Below are positions 40,878-51,504 of a stretch of 64,000 nucleotides of DNA, piece by piece. Made by a program: the position numbers and the translations under genes. Within the stretch, counting starts at the first letter, position 1. Every line of letters starts with the position of its first letter. The DNA lies in assembly GCA_028290545.1 (NCBI GenBank), contig JAQGJP010000011.1:1-64000 (forward strand). Direction: 5' to 3'. The stretch comes from Rhizobium sp. (GTDB lineage: Bacteria; Pseudomonadota; Alphaproteobacteria; Rhizobiales; Rhizobiaceae). Under the pieces are notes generated by a model, which searched no databases, had not been told where the DNA came from, and saw nothing but the letters and a program-made list of their open reading frames with translations.

Positions 40878-41177
40878 ATGACGATCATCGATATTCCGTG
40901 GCATCAGCCGGTCAGCGTGAAGCTTCAGAATGGAACCACGCGCCTTTTCCGTGGCGCCTATGACGCGCTGGATTTTCTGGAAAACGAATGGCCGGTCCGC
41001 AAAGGCAAGCATTATGAAAACGCCAAGAGCCTCTGCCGCGCGGCGTTGGTGCGTTCGATCTCGACCGAAGCCGCTCGCGAGGCCTTCATTGCCTCCTGCC
41101 TGGAAGCGGCACTTCCTTGGACTGTCGGCGACGGCTATATCCCGCCATCACGCGGCCGGGTTCCGGTTGCCGCCTAG
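40878..41177 (+). CDS. DUF982 family protein
   Basis: A 99-residue protein of the small DUF982 family, which is abundant in Rhizobium and Agrobacterium. The pattern includes PVSVKLQNGTTRLFRGAYDALDFL, split by a turn, and a C-terminal SCLEAALPW. Function is unknown. AAGGAG lies eight bases before the ATG. It converges with rpsI. Confidence 0.88.
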   Translation: MTIIDIPWHQPVSVKLQNGTTRLFRGAYDALDFLENEWPVRKGKHYENAKSLCRAALVRSISTEAAREAFIASCLEAALPWTVGDGYIPPSRGRVPVAA

Positions 41178-41201
41178 CAGCGGGCAAATTATGGATTGAA
41201 A

Positions 41202-41230
41202 GCAAAAAGGCCGGGTGAAAATCCGGCCTT
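41202..41230 (-). terminator. Terminator of the rplM-rpsI operon
   Basis: On the minus strand an 8-bp stem AAGGCCGG/CCGGCCTT (41230-41207) is followed by TTTGCTTTC, continuing a run of U from the stem. The reverse strand also gives a stem for the convergent DUF982 gene. Confidence 0.75.
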
Positions 41231-41256
41231 CGTAATTTGCGAGAGTGGGGACGCGA

Positions 41257-41724
41257 TTAACGCTTCGAGAACTGGAACGAACGACGTGCCTTGGCACGGC
41301 CGTACTTCTTGCGCTCGACCACGCGGCTGTCGCGGGTCAGGAATCCACCCTTCTTGAGAACCGGACGCAGGCCCGGCTCGAAGTAGGTCATGGCCTTGGA
41401 AATGCCGTGGCGAACCGCACCGGCCTGACCGGAGAGACCGCCGCCAGCGACCGTCGCGACGACGTCGAACTGGCCATCGCGGGCAGCCGCGAAGATCGGC
41501 TGGCGCAGGATCATCTGCAGCACGGGACGGGCGAAATAGGCCGCGTAGTCCTTGCCGTTGATGACGATCTTGCCGGAGCCGGCCTTGACCCATACGCGAG
41601 CGACAGCGTTCTTGCGCTTGCCTGTTGCATAGGAGCGGCCCTGGGGATCGACCTTGCGGACGTGAACCGGAGCGGAGGCTTCGACGGTGGTGCCGAGGTC
41701 CTTGAGGGAAGAAAGGTCAGCCAT
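41257..41724 (-). CDS. rpsI: 30S ribosomal protein S9
   Basis: A 155-residue small-subunit protein ending in the invariant SKR tail that reaches the P-site tRNA (RRSFQFSKR). [17 protein letters not shown] is the family signature. An N-terminal extension of about 25 residues is normal for alphaproteobacteria. It follows rplM by two bases in the standard L13-S9 operon. Confidence 0.97.
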   Translation of the reverse strand: MADLSSLKDLGTTVEASAPVHVRKVDPQGRSYATGKRKNAVARVWVKAGSGKIVINGKDYAAYFARPVLQMILRQPIFAAARDGQFDVVATVAGGGLSGQAGAVRHGISKAMTYFEPGLRPVLKKGGFLTRDSRVVERKKYGRAKARRSFQFSKR

Positions 41725-41726
41725 GA

Positions 41727-42191
41727 TCAGCCTCTTTTCGTGTTCTTGGCATTGAGCGAGGCCACGTCGAGAGCGACTGGCTGCTGTGCTTCATGCGGAT
41801 GGGCGGCGCCTGCATAGACCTTGAGGTTCTTCATCTGGCGACGGCCGAGCGGGCCGCGCGGAACCATGCGTTCGACAGCCTTCTCGAGAACACGCTCCGG
41901 AAAGCGGCCTTCGAGGGTCTGGCGCATCGTGCGTTCCTTGATGCCACCGGGATAGCCGGTATGCCAGTAGAACTTCTTGTCAGTGTATTTCTTGCCGGTG
42001 AAGATGACCTTGTCGGCATTGATGACGATGACGTTGTCGCCATCATCGACATGCGGGGTAAAGGTCGGCTTGTGCTTGCCGCGCAGACGATTGGCGATGA
42101 TGGAAGCGAGACGGCCAACGACGAGGCCTTCGGCATCGATCAACAGCCACTTCTTCTCGACTTCTGCCGGCTTCTGTACGAAGGTGGACAT
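41727..42191 (-). CDS. rplM: 50S ribosomal protein L13
   Basis: A 154-residue large-subunit protein with the motifs [36 protein letters not shown] and [18 protein letters not shown]. The ATG at 42191 gives the usual length. The 240-base leader upstream must carry the operon promoter; L13 autoregulation is known in E. coli, but no structure was identified here. Confidence 0.97.
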   Translation of the reverse strand: MSTFVQKPAEVEKKWLLIDAEGLVVGRLASIIANRLRGKHKPTFTPHVDDGDNVIVINADKVIFTGKKYTDKKFYWHTGYPGGIKERTMRQTLEGRFPERVLEKAVERMVPRGPLGRRQMKNLKVYAGAAHPHEAQQPVALDVASLNAKNTKRG

Positions 42192-42432
42192 ATGTCTGTT
42201 CTTTCGTGTTTCGATCCCCAATGCCAAAAGCGGGCAAGGGGCGTTTCTTGTTGCTTGGATTGCAGTCCAACGAAGGCTACAAAAAAGATGCCGCCCGTGA
42301 GAGCAGCATCTGGGATGGTGTATAATCAACGTGGCATCATTGGTCAAGCTCGACGTTTTTTGGAGCGTCGATAAATAGATGTTTCGAATCAATGGGTTAT
42401 ACAAGAGGTATTCAGATACCTCATAGTTTGGC

Positions 42433-43269
42433 CTAACCCAGCTTCATCGTCAGGGCGCCGATGGCAATGATCGCTCCGGCGACATAGCGCCAGACACTGG
42501 CTCTTTCCTTGAGGATGAATACGGAAATAATCAGCGCAAAGAAAATCGATGTCTCGCGCAAGGCGGCGACGGCGGCGATCGGCGCTTGCGTCATGGCGTA
42601 GAGCGCCAGCCCGTAGGAGGCCACCGACCCGGCGCCGCCAATCAGTCCGCGCCGCCAGGTCCGCCGCACATGGACAAGGACAGGTGGCACGCCGCGCATG
42701 AGAAACGCGAAGGCGAACAGGGGAATTGGTGGCAGAATGGATATCCACAGCGTGTAGGAGATCGGGTTGCCGGCGAGTCGCGCGCCGATGCCATCGACGT
42801 AGGTGTAGAGCGAAATGACCACGGCGTTGGCGATCGCAACCCAGATGGCCTTGCTGTTGCCGCCGCGAAAATCGGCGGCAATGGTCAATACGCCGACGCA
42901 GATGAACGTGACGCCCGCGAACATCACCGGTGACAGGTGCTCGCCCAGGATCGAGCCGCTGGTGGTCGCAACGATCAGCGGCGCCACCCCACGCATCAGG
43001 GGATAGACAAGTCCGATGTCGCCCAGCCGATAAGCAACTCCGACCAATTGGTAATAGGTGAAATGGATACAGACCGACGCGAGAATGAACGGCCAGGCCG
43101 TGGCATTGGGCATCGGTAGAAAAGGCAGGGCGCAGATCGAGGCGACCGATGCGCCGAGCGCTACCATGCTCGAGTCGAGTTGCTTGTCGGTGCCGGATTT
43201 GACCAGCGCGTTCCAGGTGGCGTGAAGAAGAGCGCCAAAAAGGACAAGAGCTACAATATCGAGAGGCAT
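42433..43269 (-). CDS. EamA/DMT-family transporter
   Basis: A 278-residue membrane protein with about ten helices in two EamA repeats (for example [17 protein letters not shown] at the start of the first). Typical drug/metabolite transporters export small molecules; the substrate is unknown. The ATG at 43269 matches the family N-terminus. The codons upstream of it are not conserved-looking. Confidence 0.85.
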   Translation of the reverse strand: MPLDIVALVLFGALLHATWNALVKSGTDKQLDSSMVALGASVASICALPFLPMPNATAWPFILASVCIHFTYYQLVGVAYRLGDIGLVYPLMRGVAPLIVATTSGSILGEHLSPVMFAGVTFICVGVLTIAADFRGGNSKAIWVAIANAVVISLYTYVDGIGARLAGNPISYTLWISILPPIPLFAFAFLMRGVPPVLVHVRRTWRRGLIGGAGSVASYGLALYAMTQAPIAAVAALRETSIFFALIISVFILKERASVWRYVAGAIIAIGALTMKLG

Positions 43270-43513
43270 GATATACCGGAAATGCGAAGGAGGGCAGTGA
43301 GTTACACCCGATCGGACGCCTAAAGCAAAGCCCAAAAGCGCCATTTTTTGGGTATTTCAATAAAAGTCGATGCTTGATGATGCGCAGCGCGAAGCTTCGC
43401 GCCCCCGCTTTGTTCTGATAGATCAATAGATTTGATTTCTGTGTTGATACAAACAGATAGATAGGGTACAAAAAGAAAACATATAGCGTACGTATGAAGA
43501 ATTTGGTGCGAAA

Positions 43514-43945
43514 ATGTCGATTGATCGCAGGATTTCGCTGATAACCCTTGGTGTGGACGACGTGGCTCGATCCACCGCTTTCTATGAAAAGCTGGGCTGG
43601 GCCAAATCCGAATCCAGCCAGGCGGCCATCACTTTCATTCAGCTCAAGGGCACGGTGCTCGGTCTGTTTTCGCGTCAGTCATTGGCTGATGATGCCCATG
43701 TCGAGAATACTGCGAAGGGATTTTCCGGCGTGACCCTCGCCCATAATGTCACGAGCAAAAAAGGCGTCGATGCGGTGTTCAAATTCGCCATCGCCTGCGG
43801 CGCGACCGAGGTTAAAAAGCCGGAAGAGGTCTTCTGGGGCGGCTATTCCGGCTATTTCGCTGATCCGGACGGACATCTCTGGGAAATTGCCTTCAATCCC
43901 TTCTTCCCAATGGATGCCGAGGGGCATGTGGTTCTACCGGAATAG
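43514..43945 (+). CDS. Glyoxalase/VOC-fold protein
   Basis: A 143-residue VOC protein with two βαβββ units: SLITLGVDDVARSTAFYEKLGW and the C-terminal YSGYFADPDGHLWEIAFNPF. The metal-ligand pattern (His and Glu in GHLWEIAF) is partly kept, so it may be an enzyme or a resistance or binding protein. Its substrate cannot be named. The ribosome site is weak. Confidence 0.85.
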   Translation: MSIDRRISLITLGVDDVARSTAFYEKLGWAKSESSQAAITFIQLKGTVLGLFSRQSLADDAHVENTAKGFSGVTLAHNVTSKKGVDAVFKFAIACGATEVKKPEEVFWGGYSGYFADPDGHLWEIAFNPFFPMDAEGHVVLPE

Positions 43946-44257
43946 ACAGCCGGCAAAGCCGATGTCGCAATCGGAGCTGACACAATGGCGGACCGGGCAG
44001 CGATCCGTATCCGATGACGGAATGAGGACGCGTTCGGTCACCTGATGAGACGCGCAAAACCCGTCATTGCTGACATAGCGATCGTATAACGTCAGCCCAT
44101 TCTTGCGGGGAGAGGGATACCGGAAGATCGCCGCTCCCTGGTTTTCGATGATCGACTGTATATCGCCGCAGCTGTGCTGTAGCGCGCTATAGCGCGAGAT
44201 TGCAGATGCCGACGTCGCCGTCACCGCGAGCATTGCAATCGCGATAATTTTCTTCAT
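43934..44257 (-). CDS. Small exported Cys-rich protein
   Basis: A 107-residue periplasmic protein. The signal peptide MKKIIAIAMLAVTATSASA is followed by a mature part with six cysteines (HSCGDIQ, FCASH, RCPVRHC, DCDIGFAGC). Related short proteins occur in rhizobia without known function. Its 3' end overlaps the VOC gene by 12 bases. Confidence 0.75.
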   Translation of the reverse strand: MKKIIAIAMLAVTATSASAISRYSALQHSCGDIQSIIENQGAAIFRYPSPRKNGLTLYDRYVSNDGFCASHQVTERVLIPSSDTDRCPVRHCVSSDCDIGFAGCLFR

Positions 44258-44343
44258 TCACTTTCCTCCCCGAATCCAAAACACTATCTGAGAGTCCCAG
44301 TCGAAAAATATATGCGTCGGTGCAAACAGGCAAGGAGCAGCCC

Positions 44344-44772
44344 ATGAAACATGATCAGTATGATCGAAGCTTGATCCGGGACGTGCTGAAATCCACCAAA
44401 ACCATCGCTGTCGTGGGTGCCTCCGCCAATCCGTCACGACCGAGCTATGGTGTCATGCGGTTCCTGCTTGGCAAGGGCTATCACGTCATTCCCGTCAATC
44501 CGGGCCATGCCGGCCAGGAAATCCATGGCCAGAAGGTCTTCGGCAAGCTCGCCGATATCGATGAGCCGATAGACATGGTCGATGTCTTCCGTGCGGCCGA
44601 CCAATTGCCGGGTGTCGTCGACGACGTGCTGGCACTGCAAAAACTGCCCAGGGTGATCTGGGGCCAATTGAGCGTCCGTCACGACGGTGCCGCCGAAAAG
44701 GCCGAGGAAAAAGGCATTATCGTTATCATGGACCGCTGCCCGGCGATCGAATATCCGCGTGTGATGAGCTGA
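44344..44772 (+). CDS. CoA-binding protein (YccU-like)
   Basis: A 142-residue Rossmann-fold protein. IAVVGASANPSRPSYGVM binds the nucleotide and GYHVIPVNPGHAGQEIHG is the second family signature. YccU-type proteins bind CoA in vitro; their role is unsettled. AAGGAG lies about seven bases before the ATG. Confidence 0.9.
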   Translation: MKHDQYDRSLIRDVLKSTKTIAVVGASANPSRPSYGVMRFLLGKGYHVIPVNPGHAGQEIHGQKVFGKLADIDEPIDMVDVFRAADQLPGVVDDVLALQKLPRVIWGQLSVRHDGAAEKAEEKGIIVIMDRCPAIEYPRVMS

Positions 44773-44778
44773 ATCTGC

Positions 44779-45042
44779 TCACCGAGCGTTGGTCAATTCT
44801 TTCTCGTCGTCCGAACTGCGTGCGGCGATAGCAACCAGTTGATAGGCCGTTACTTTTCGTTTGGCAGCGGTTTGCGACAGGTTTTCGTAATTGCGCGCGA
44901 CGAGTTCATCGAGACGTTCGTCCTCGTTATCATCCCACCACGCGGTGATTTTCGACCGAATTGCCCGTGCTGCCTGCGCGATTTTCATCTGATCCCAGTC
45001 CCATTGCGGCGAGATCATCGCAAATTCCCTGGTTGTGCGCAT
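44779..45042 (-). CDS. Small hypothetical protein
   Basis: An 87-residue, charged helical protein (WDWDQMKIAQAARAIRSKI, then DDNEDERLDELVARNYENLS). No domain was recognised. It is convergent with the CoA-binding gene and upstream of nothing obvious. Confidence 0.6.
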   Translation of the reverse strand: MRTTREFAMISPQWDWDQMKIAQAARAIRSKITAWWDDNEDERLDELVARNYENLSQTAAKRKVTAYQLVAIAARSSDDEKELTNAR

Positions 45043-45077
45043 TGATGGAGATCAACTTTCGGAAATATAATGTAGTT

Positions 45078-45986
45078 CTAATCTTCTCCGAGCCGGGCGC
45101 GGATATGGACGGGGCGAATGCCGGACCGCTTGTCGATCTCAGTCGAGACGTAGATCGCCGCAGCCGCTTGCGCATAATGAATCGCGGCCTCGAATTCCGA
45201 GCCTGACGCCAGTCGATTGGCCAGCGCCCCGATGAAGAAATCACCGGCCCCATGCGCGGAGACGACGTCGGCGCGGAACGGCGCCTGATGCTCGGCCCGG
45301 CCACCGGCCCGCATGTGGACCACGCCTTCGCCGCCTAGCGTGATGATCGCCTTGGGTATCTGCCCGCAGAGAAAGCCGATGGCATTCATGCCGTCTTTGA
45401 CATCCTCAATGCGCTGACCTGAAAGAACCTCGCCCTCGCCCCGGTTGACGATCAGGATATCGACAAGGCCGACAAGCTCCGGAGCCATTTGCCGCGCAGG
45501 GGCCGCGTTGAAGATTACCGTCACGCCTGCTTCGTGCGCCTTGCGGGCCATGCCGATATTGGCTTCGTCGGTCACCTCGTTCTGCAGCAGGAGAAAGCCG
45601 GTATCATCGGGCAATTCGACCATGGCCGGATCGAAATCGAGGTTGGAGCCCGAAACCACCACCGCGCCATAATCCCCGGCCGGCGTGACGATCGCCACGC
45701 TCATGCCGCTGGCTTGCCCTTCGCCAAACTGCATGAGCGAGGCGTCGACGCCCTGCGCGATCAGGTCGGTCTTAATCGTCTTGCCGATGGTGTCGTCGCC
45801 GATCCGGCCCGCCATGAACGTCGTGGCGCCGTTGCGGGCCGCGGCGACTGCCTGGTTACGTCCCTTGCCGCCGATCACGTACCGGACGGACTTGCCCGGC
45901 AGGGTTTCATCGAGATGTGGCATGCGCGGAGCATCGACGACGACATCATAGTGCAGGGAACCAGCTACAAGTATCGTCTTTGCCAC
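45078..45986 (-). CDS. PfkB/ribokinase-family sugar kinase
   Basis: A 302-residue kinase. The N-terminal VAGSLHYDVVVDAPRMP and GGKGRNQAVAAARNGA match ribokinases; HGAGDFFIGALA holds the catalytic Asp and the anion-hole glycine. The GTG at 45986 has GGGAGG seven bases upstream. It follows a TIM-barrel isomerase-like gene by three bases, so the pair probably handles one sugar; whether it is ribose or another substrate is not known. Confidence 0.88.
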   Translation of the reverse strand: MAKTILVAGSLHYDVVVDAPRMPHLDETLPGKSVRYVIGGKGRNQAVAAARNGATTFMAGRIGDDTIGKTIKTDLIAQGVDASLMQFGEGQASGMSVAIVTPAGDYGAVVVSGSNLDFDPAMVELPDDTGFLLLQNEVTDEANIGMARKAHEAGVTVIFNAAPARQMAPELVGLVDILIVNRGEGEVLSGQRIEDVKDGMNAIGFLCGQIPKAIITLGGEGVVHMRAGGRAEHQAPFRADVVSAHGAGDFFIGALANRLASGSEFEAAIHYAQAAAAIYVSTEIDKRSGIRPVHIRARLGED

Positions 45987-45988
45987 GG

Positions 45989-46981
45989 CTACGCCTCCCG
46001 ATAAATTTCCTGCATGATGATGCGCTGGCTGATCGCCGCGTCCTGTTTGGCGATAGCTTGCCCGAGCGCCTGGTTTTCGGCAAGCCGGTCGGCAACTGCC
46101 ATCAGTCTCTCCGCCGCGAGAATATTGGTGCGGCATTCCTCCACGGGATCAAGGCCGCCGTGGTCCGGGAACGTATCGAAGTAGATCGCGCTCGAATAAC
46201 CGGACTTCGTCAATTCGATCAGCAGTTCGATCGTCTGTACGGGATGGACGGTGCCGATCATCAGGCCGTCGTCGCGCTTGCCGTAGCCGTCATTGAGGTG
46301 AACGCCGAGAATGCGGGAGTGCCGGGCGACGAGACTTGCGGAATGCGCCGGCATTTCGTCTGCGAACAGCACATGGCAGAAATCGAGGGTAACGCCGAGA
46401 TTGGCGGACCCTGCTTCCTTGATCGCCAGCAGCGTGGTGCCGATATCGGGCATCAGCGCATAGCATCTTGGCTCATTGGGTTTGTATTCTATAGCAATAT
46501 CGCAGCCGGCATCGTGGCTGGCGACATCCCGGATGGCGGAAATCGTGTCATCCCACATTCTCTTGTAATCGCCCTGGAAGGCATAGTCGAAACCGTCCTG
46601 ACCCATCCATAGCGTCATCAGGCTGGCGCCCATCTCCCTGACCGCGTCGATGCCGCGCTTGGTGATGTCGATCGCCGCCTGGCGTACTTTCTGATCGGGA
46701 TGGGTGAAAGCACCTAGCTTGAAGCCGGGATCGGTATAATAGCGCATCGCTCCGCCGTTCAATGCCAGGCCGAGATCCTGCATGCGGGCCGAAAGCTCCT
46801 TTGGCGTCGTGTCGCCGAAATGGTCCGGATAATTGAGGTCGGCAGCGTTCAGGCCTTCGACGGTCGCCACGCGCTCGAGAATATCGATCGTCGTGACGCG
46901 GTTCTTGCCGGGCCAATAGGTCGCGGCGTCCATCTTGAAAGCGTTGAGGCGGGCTGCAAAAGTCCTTGGAAGCTTTTTCAT
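45989..46981 (-). CDS. Xylose-isomerase-like TIM-barrel protein
   Basis: A 330-residue AP-endonuclease-2-fold protein. Candidate metal ligands are in DIAIEYKPNEP, TLDFCHVLF, GVHLNDG and YFDTFP, as in sugar isomerases of the L-rhamnose/xylose type. It is coupled to a sugar kinase gene, which suggests an aldose-ketose isomerisation followed by phosphorylation. The start is uncertain (ATG 46981, or GTG two codons upstream). Confidence 0.78.
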   Translation of the reverse strand: MKKLPRTFAARLNAFKMDAATYWPGKNRVTTIDILERVATVEGLNAADLNYPDHFGDTTPKELSARMQDLGLALNGGAMRYYTDPGFKLGAFTHPDQKVRQAAIDITKRGIDAVREMGASLMTLWMGQDGFDYAFQGDYKRMWDDTISAIRDVASHDAGCDIAIEYKPNEPRCYALMPDIGTTLLAIKEAGSANLGVTLDFCHVLFADEMPAHSASLVARHSRILGVHLNDGYGKRDDGLMIGTVHPVQTIELLIELTKSGYSSAIYFDTFPDHGGLDPVEECRTNILAAERLMAVADRLAENQALGQAIAKQDAAISQRIIMQEIYREA

Positions 46982-47002
46982 CGGCACGCTATCTGGTTAC
47001 CA

Positions 47003-48616
47003 TTACAGGCCGTCGTTCTTCTTATTGAGGCTGATCTCGCCAAGCCTGCGCGCCATGTCCTGTTCGATCGAATGGCCCGGGGTGGCACCAGTGATCGGAT
47101 GGATGTCGCGCCGCACGGGATTGACCGCCGGCGTTGCGGGCTCGCGCCGCTCGCCGGCAACGGCGGGCGGCGGATAATTATCCAGTACGCCGTCCGCCTC
47201 GAGTTCGGCTTCGAGCAGCTTTTCGAAATCGCTGGCCAAGCGCTGCTGGCTCTTCTCCGTCGCTTCATCAAACGCTGCGGTTTCCACTTCGCGCTCGGCA
47301 GTTGCGGGCTGATCGTCAGCCACCTCTGTTTCAGCGAAAGGCCACTGTGCCGATTGAGGGGAATGTACCGGCTGTGCGACCGGTTGCTCGACGACCGGCT
47401 GCTGCGCCTGCCTTTGCTCCGCCTGTGCGCGGCGTGCTGCCTCGAACCGGGCCATGGCCTCGGCGCGGGCGGCGGTCACACGCTCGGCTTCGATGCGCGC
47501 GGACTCCGCCCGGGCGGCTTCCGCCCTTTCCGCTTCCAGCCGGGTCGCTTCGGCGCGTTCGGCTTCTGCCCGTTCGGCCTCCTGGCGCGCAAGGGCGGCT
47601 TCCTGACGGGCTTTCTCCGCGCGTTCCGCCTCAAGTTTCGCGGCTTCGGCTCTTTGTGCCTCCATGCGTGCCAGTTCGAGCCGAGACGCTTCGGCATGCA
47701 CAGCCTCCGCTCGCTCGGCATCGGCTTTGGCCGCCGCCGCGCGTTCGGACTCGAGCCGGGCTGCTTCCGCGCGCGCTGTCTCTGCCCTCACAGCCTCCAT
47801 CCTGGCGGTTTCTGCCCTCGCAGCCTCGGCGCGCGCGGCTTCAGCCTTGCTGACATCCAGCTGCCGTTCCAGCTCCCAGATGGCGTCCTCTTCCCGACTG
47901 GGCTTTTCGTCGGGCGGCGCGGCGCTGAGGACCCGGTTTCGCGCCTGATCGAGCGCGCTTTCTGCCTGGGCTGTGATCGAAGCCGGTCGTCCTTCATTCT
48001 CCGAACGGACCGCTGGGGTGGTCTGAGCAGGTTGGGTGGAGACCTTCGCGCCGCTCAGCGGCTCCCGATCATCGTCATAGAGGACCGATCCCATGGCCGA
48101 GACGCTCGCGACGTCGGCAGACTGGATCCTGCCCGCATCAGCCGCGCGGGTCCCCTGGCCATTCTCGCCATTCTGGCCCTGTCGCTGCCGTCTGCCGCCG
48201 TCCTGACGTCCCTGGTTCGTCCGCCCGGCCGGGACAGATGTGGCGACCTCGGCGCGGCGCGGTTCAGCCGCGACGGCCGAAATCACCGATGGGGCGGCGG
48301 CAGGCGCTGCGCCCGGCTTCTGGCGCATTTCGCCGCCGATGCCCGTTTCGATGACGATATCGGTCGGACCGCCAATCATGATCAGATGCTCGGTGTCGTC
48401 GCGGCGGATCAGCACAAGCCGGCGCTTGGCGTCGATCGCCGCTGCGTCCAGCACCATAAGCCGATGTTCGCGTATCCTTCCACCCTTGATGAACAAGGGC
48501 GAGTTGCGTCGCTTGAGGAAGATCAACACTGCAATCAGCACCAGGAAAGCCAGGGCGACGCCACCAATGGCGATCAACAGGCGAGGGGCAAGTTCCGGGG
48601 CCAGTCCGTCGAGCAT
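47003..48616 (-). CDS. FliO-domain membrane protein with long repetitive segment
   Basis: A 537-residue protein. One N-terminal membrane helix (about residues 14-34) is followed by [25 protein letters not shown], the FliO-like signature, then a long Ala/Glu/Arg segment (about residues 245-400) of short repeats ([14 protein letters not shown]), probably a helical rod. The C-terminus has a more ordered domain. FliO normally helps assemble the flagellar export gate, but no flagellar gene is nearby and the protein is several times longer, so a different membrane role is likely. Confidence 0.65.
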   Translation of the reverse strand: MLDGLAPELAPRLLIAIGGVALAFLVLIAVLIFLKRRNSPLFIKGGRIREHRLMVLDAAAIDAKRRLVLIRRDDTEHLIMIGGPTDIVIETGIGGEMRQKPGAAPAAAPSVISAVAAEPRRAEVATSVPAGRTNQGRQDGGRRQRQGQNGENGQGTRAADAGRIQSADVASVSAMGSVLYDDDREPLSGAKVSTQPAQTTPAVRSENEGRPASITAQAESALDQARNRVLSAAPPDEKPSREEDAIWELERQLDVSKAEAARAEAARAETARMEAVRAETARAEAARLESERAAAAKADAERAEAVHAEASRLELARMEAQRAEAAKLEAERAEKARQEAALARQEAERAEAERAEATRLEAERAEAARAESARIEAERVTAARAEAMARFEAARRAQAEQRQAQQPVVEQPVAQPVHSPQSAQWPFAETEVADDQPATAEREVETAAFDEATEKSQQRLASDFEKLLEAELEADGVLDNYPPPAVAGERREPATPAVNPVRRDIHPITGATPGHSIEQDMARRLGEISLNKKNDGL

Positions 48617-48828
48617 AGTCTGTCCTTTCCGGTTGTTTTTCCGGCTGAAAACTGATGTCTCTAATGGTCATTGACGGCATTTTTCCGGCTTGGCAAGCGG
48701 TTTTGCCCTTTATCCCCCGCGCTGTCATGGCGCGCGCCCTGTGTCTTTTGCGCATTGGCGCCGATTCATCGGTGAATTCATGTACTAATCCGCTTTTTGC
48801 CGGGGCGGCAAGTTGATAAGGATGAGTC

Positions 48829-51480
48829 GTGGCAGTCGCCGCGAACGAAATATCGTCTCCCGTGACGCGTATCGAGGACTGGATGACCAAACCGAACGAG
48901 GCGGCCGAACTTTACAAGCCGGTGGTTGAAAACGCCCAGCGGCCGGGGACCGTCCTGCGACTCATGCTGCTGGCACTCGTGCTCATCGCCACGGCCGCTG
49001 CCTTTGTGTGGTTCCGCGACCAGCTCGAAAACGAGATCGTGCTTGGTATCCTGGGCGTGCTGGCGATGGCCGGCATTTTCTTCCTCGTCTCGGCCGTGAT
49101 CGGCTTCGTCGAGGTCATGCCGCAGAACCACACCGACACGGTTTCCCGCGCCGTGCTCAATAGCCATCCCGATGGCACGCTGATCACCGACCGCAAGGGC
49201 CGCATCATCTATGCCAATGCCGCCTACGGGCGCCTGAGCGGTTCCGATTCACTGACCGTCGCGCCGTCGATCGAGCATCTTCTGTCGAAGAACCGGGAAT
49301 CGACGGAAGCCGTCTATCGCCTGACCAACAGCCTGATGGAAGGCAAATCCGGTTATGAGGAGTTTCGCCTGCCGCGACCGCTCGGCCAGAGCGATGCGCT
49401 GAGTTCCGCATGGTGGTATCGTCTGAAGGCCCGGCCATTGAAGGTCGAGGACGAGCCCGGCGGACCCTTCCTGGTATGGCAGATATCCGACATTACCGCC
49501 GAGCGCGACGAACAGGAGCAGTTTTTCCGCGAGTTGCAGAATGCCATCGACTATCTCGATCATGCCCCGGCAGGCTTCTTTTCGGCGGGCCGCAAGGGCG
49601 AGGTGTTCTATGTCAACGCAACGCTGGCCGACTGGCTGGGCATCGATCTCACCAAGTTTCAGTCCGGCTCGATGATGATCCGCGATATCTGTGCGGGCGA
49701 GGGCCTGACACGGCTGGAGACCATTCAGCCCGAGCCGGGACAGATTCGCACCGAAACGATCGATGTCGATTTTCGCAAGGTCAATGGCCAGAGCCTGCCC
49801 GTGCGGCTCGTCCACCGCGTTTCCGCCAGCAAGGACGGGGCGCCGGGCGAAAGCCGGACGATCGTCCTGCAGCGGACGGCCGAGGAAGCGGGCAGGGAGG
49901 AAGATTCCTCTGCGGCGATGCGCTTCAACCGCTTCTTCAACAATACGCCCATGGCGATCGCATCCGTCGATGGCGAAGGCCATATCCTGCGCACCAATAC
50001 CCAGTTCATGAAATTGTTCTCGGCGCTGACGTCACGCGAGGAAAACGGCAATTCGCTGCTGGCGATCGTACCGGAGGGCGACCGTGCACAGCTCATCGCA
50101 GCGCTTGCCGATGCCAAGGACCGCAAGGTCGATATCGAGCCGGTCGATTCCCGCCACCCGGCCGAGGAAGGGCGCTATTTCCGCTTCTACATCAATGCCG
50201 TCATCGACCAGTCCGACGAAGCGCCGGAGGAAGCAGCAATCGTCTATGCCGTGGAGACCACGCAGCAGAAGGCGCTTGAAAACCAGATGGCGCAGACCCA
50301 GAAGATGAATGCCGTCGGCACGCTGGCGGGCGGTATCGCCCACGATTTCAACAATGTACTGACGGCGATTCTGCTGTCTTCGGATCATCTGCTGCTGCAA
50401 GCGCGGCAATCGGATTCGAGCTTCGCCGACCTGATGGAAATCAAGCGCAACGCCAATCGCGCCGCCGTCCTGGTTCGCCAACTGCTGGCCTTCTCGCGCA
50501 AGCAGACGCTGCGGCCGGCTGTCATCAATCTGACCGATGCGATCGGCGATCTCAGGATGCTCGTCACACGGCTGCTGTCAGGCACAAAGGTGAAGCTGGA
50601 TGTCGAATATGGCCGTGATCTCTGGCCGGTGAAGACCGATATCTCACAATTTGAACAGGTGATGGTCAACCTGTCCGTCAATGCCCGCGATGCCATGCCG
50701 GAAGGCGGTACGCTGACCATCCGCACGCGCAACATGCCGGCGGCGGAGACGGCAGGACTGAACTTCCGCGGCCTCCCCGAGGAGGATTTCGTCGTTATCG
50801 ACATCGCCGACAGCGGCACCGGCATCCCGCCCGAAATCATGGACAAGATCTTCGAGCCGTTCTTCACCACCAAGGACGTCGGCAAGGGCACCGGCCTCGG
50901 TCTTTCCATGGTCTATGGCATCATCAAGCAATCCGGCGGCTATGTGTTTCCGGAATCCGAAGTCGGCAAGGGCACGACGTTCCGTATTTTTCTGCCGCGC
51001 CATATTCCTGTCGATGTGCCGACCGGCGAAGGCGAGGATGCACAAGCCGCCGCCCAGGAACTTGCCAATGCTGCCAAGGCCGCCCAGGCTGATGACATGG
51101 ACCTCACCGGCAATTCGGCCGTCGTTCTGCTGGTCGAGGACGAAGAGGCTGTTCGGCGTGGCGGCAAGCGCATGCTGGAGACGCGTGGCTACAAGGTCCA
51201 CGAGGCTGGCTCGGGCGTCGAGGCGCTGGAAATCCTGGAAGCGCTGGACGGCAAGATCGATATCGTCGTTTCCGATGTCGTCATGCCGGAAATGGACGGC
51301 CCGACGCTATTGGGCGAAATCCGCAAGCTCTATCCTGATATGAAGTTCGTCTTCGTATCGGGCTTCGCCGAGGACGCGTTTGCCCGCAACCTGCCGGAAG
51401 GATCAAAGTTCGGCTTCCTGCCGAAGCCATTCTCGCTGAAGCAACTGGCCACGACCGTTCGGGAGATGCTCGATGGCTGA
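48829..51480 (+). CDS. cckA: CckA hybrid histidine kinase
   Basis: An 883-residue cell-cycle kinase/phosphatase acting on ChpT and CtrA. Two membrane helices (about 42-61 and 68-90) are followed by PAS-type domains, HisKA with His505 in [10 protein letters not shown], a HATPase domain ([44 protein letters not shown], each separated by normal spacing) and a receiver with Asp816 in [11 protein letters not shown]. It starts at GTG with AAGGA eight bases upstream. It is longer than Caulobacter CckA, owing to the PAS region. Confidence 0.95.
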   Translation: MAVAANEISSPVTRIEDWMTKPNEAAELYKPVVENAQRPGTVLRLMLLALVLIATAAAFVWFRDQLENEIVLGILGVLAMAGIFFLVSAVIGFVEVMPQNHTDTVSRAVLNSHPDGTLITDRKGRIIYANAAYGRLSGSDSLTVAPSIEHLLSKNRESTEAVYRLTNSLMEGKSGYEEFRLPRPLGQSDALSSAWWYRLKARPLKVEDEPGGPFLVWQISDITAERDEQEQFFRELQNAIDYLDHAPAGFFSAGRKGEVFYVNATLADWLGIDLTKFQSGSMMIRDICAGEGLTRLETIQPEPGQIRTETIDVDFRKVNGQSLPVRLVHRVSASKDGAPGESRTIVLQRTAEEAGREEDSSAAMRFNRFFNNTPMAIASVDGEGHILRTNTQFMKLFSALTSREENGNSLLAIVPEGDRAQLIAALADAKDRKVDIEPVDSRHPAEEGRYFRFYINAVIDQSDEAPEEAAIVYAVETTQQKALENQMAQTQKMNAVGTLAGGIAHDFNNVLTAILLSSDHLLLQARQSDSSFADLMEIKRNANRAAVLVRQLLAFSRKQTLRPAVINLTDAIGDLRMLVTRLLSGTKVKLDVEYGRDLWPVKTDISQFEQVMVNLSVNARDAMPEGGTLTIRTRNMPAAETAGLNFRGLPEEDFVVIDIADSGTGIPPEIMDKIFEPFFTTKDVGKGTGLGLSMVYGIIKQSGGYVFPESEVGKGTTFRIFLPRHIPVDVPTGEGEDAQAAAQELANAAKAAQADDMDLTGNSAVVLLVEDEEAVRRGGKRMLETRGYKVHEAGSGVEALEILEALDGKIDIVVSDVVMPEMDGPTLLGEIRKLYPDMKFVFVSGFAEDAFARNLPEGSKFGFLPKPFSLKQLATTVREMLDG

Positions 51481-51504
51481 AGCCGGCGGAAAGAGGATGC
51501 GGTC

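Noticed and set aside
42389-43471. 360-codon minus-strand ORF overlapping the EamA gene in another frame
   Set aside because: The EamA frame gives ten clear helices. This frame is Arg/His-rich and non-conserved-looking.
47480-47900. Dense GC repeats resembling a repeat array
   Set aside because: They encode the Ala/Glu/Arg rod of the FliO-domain protein and vary in unit length. No spacer structure is seen.
46820-48655. 611-codon plus-strand ORF opposite the FliO-like gene
   Set aside because: It is a shadow of the repetitive Ala/Glu/Arg coding region. The translation is low-complexity and Arg/Gly/Leu-rich with no ribosome site.
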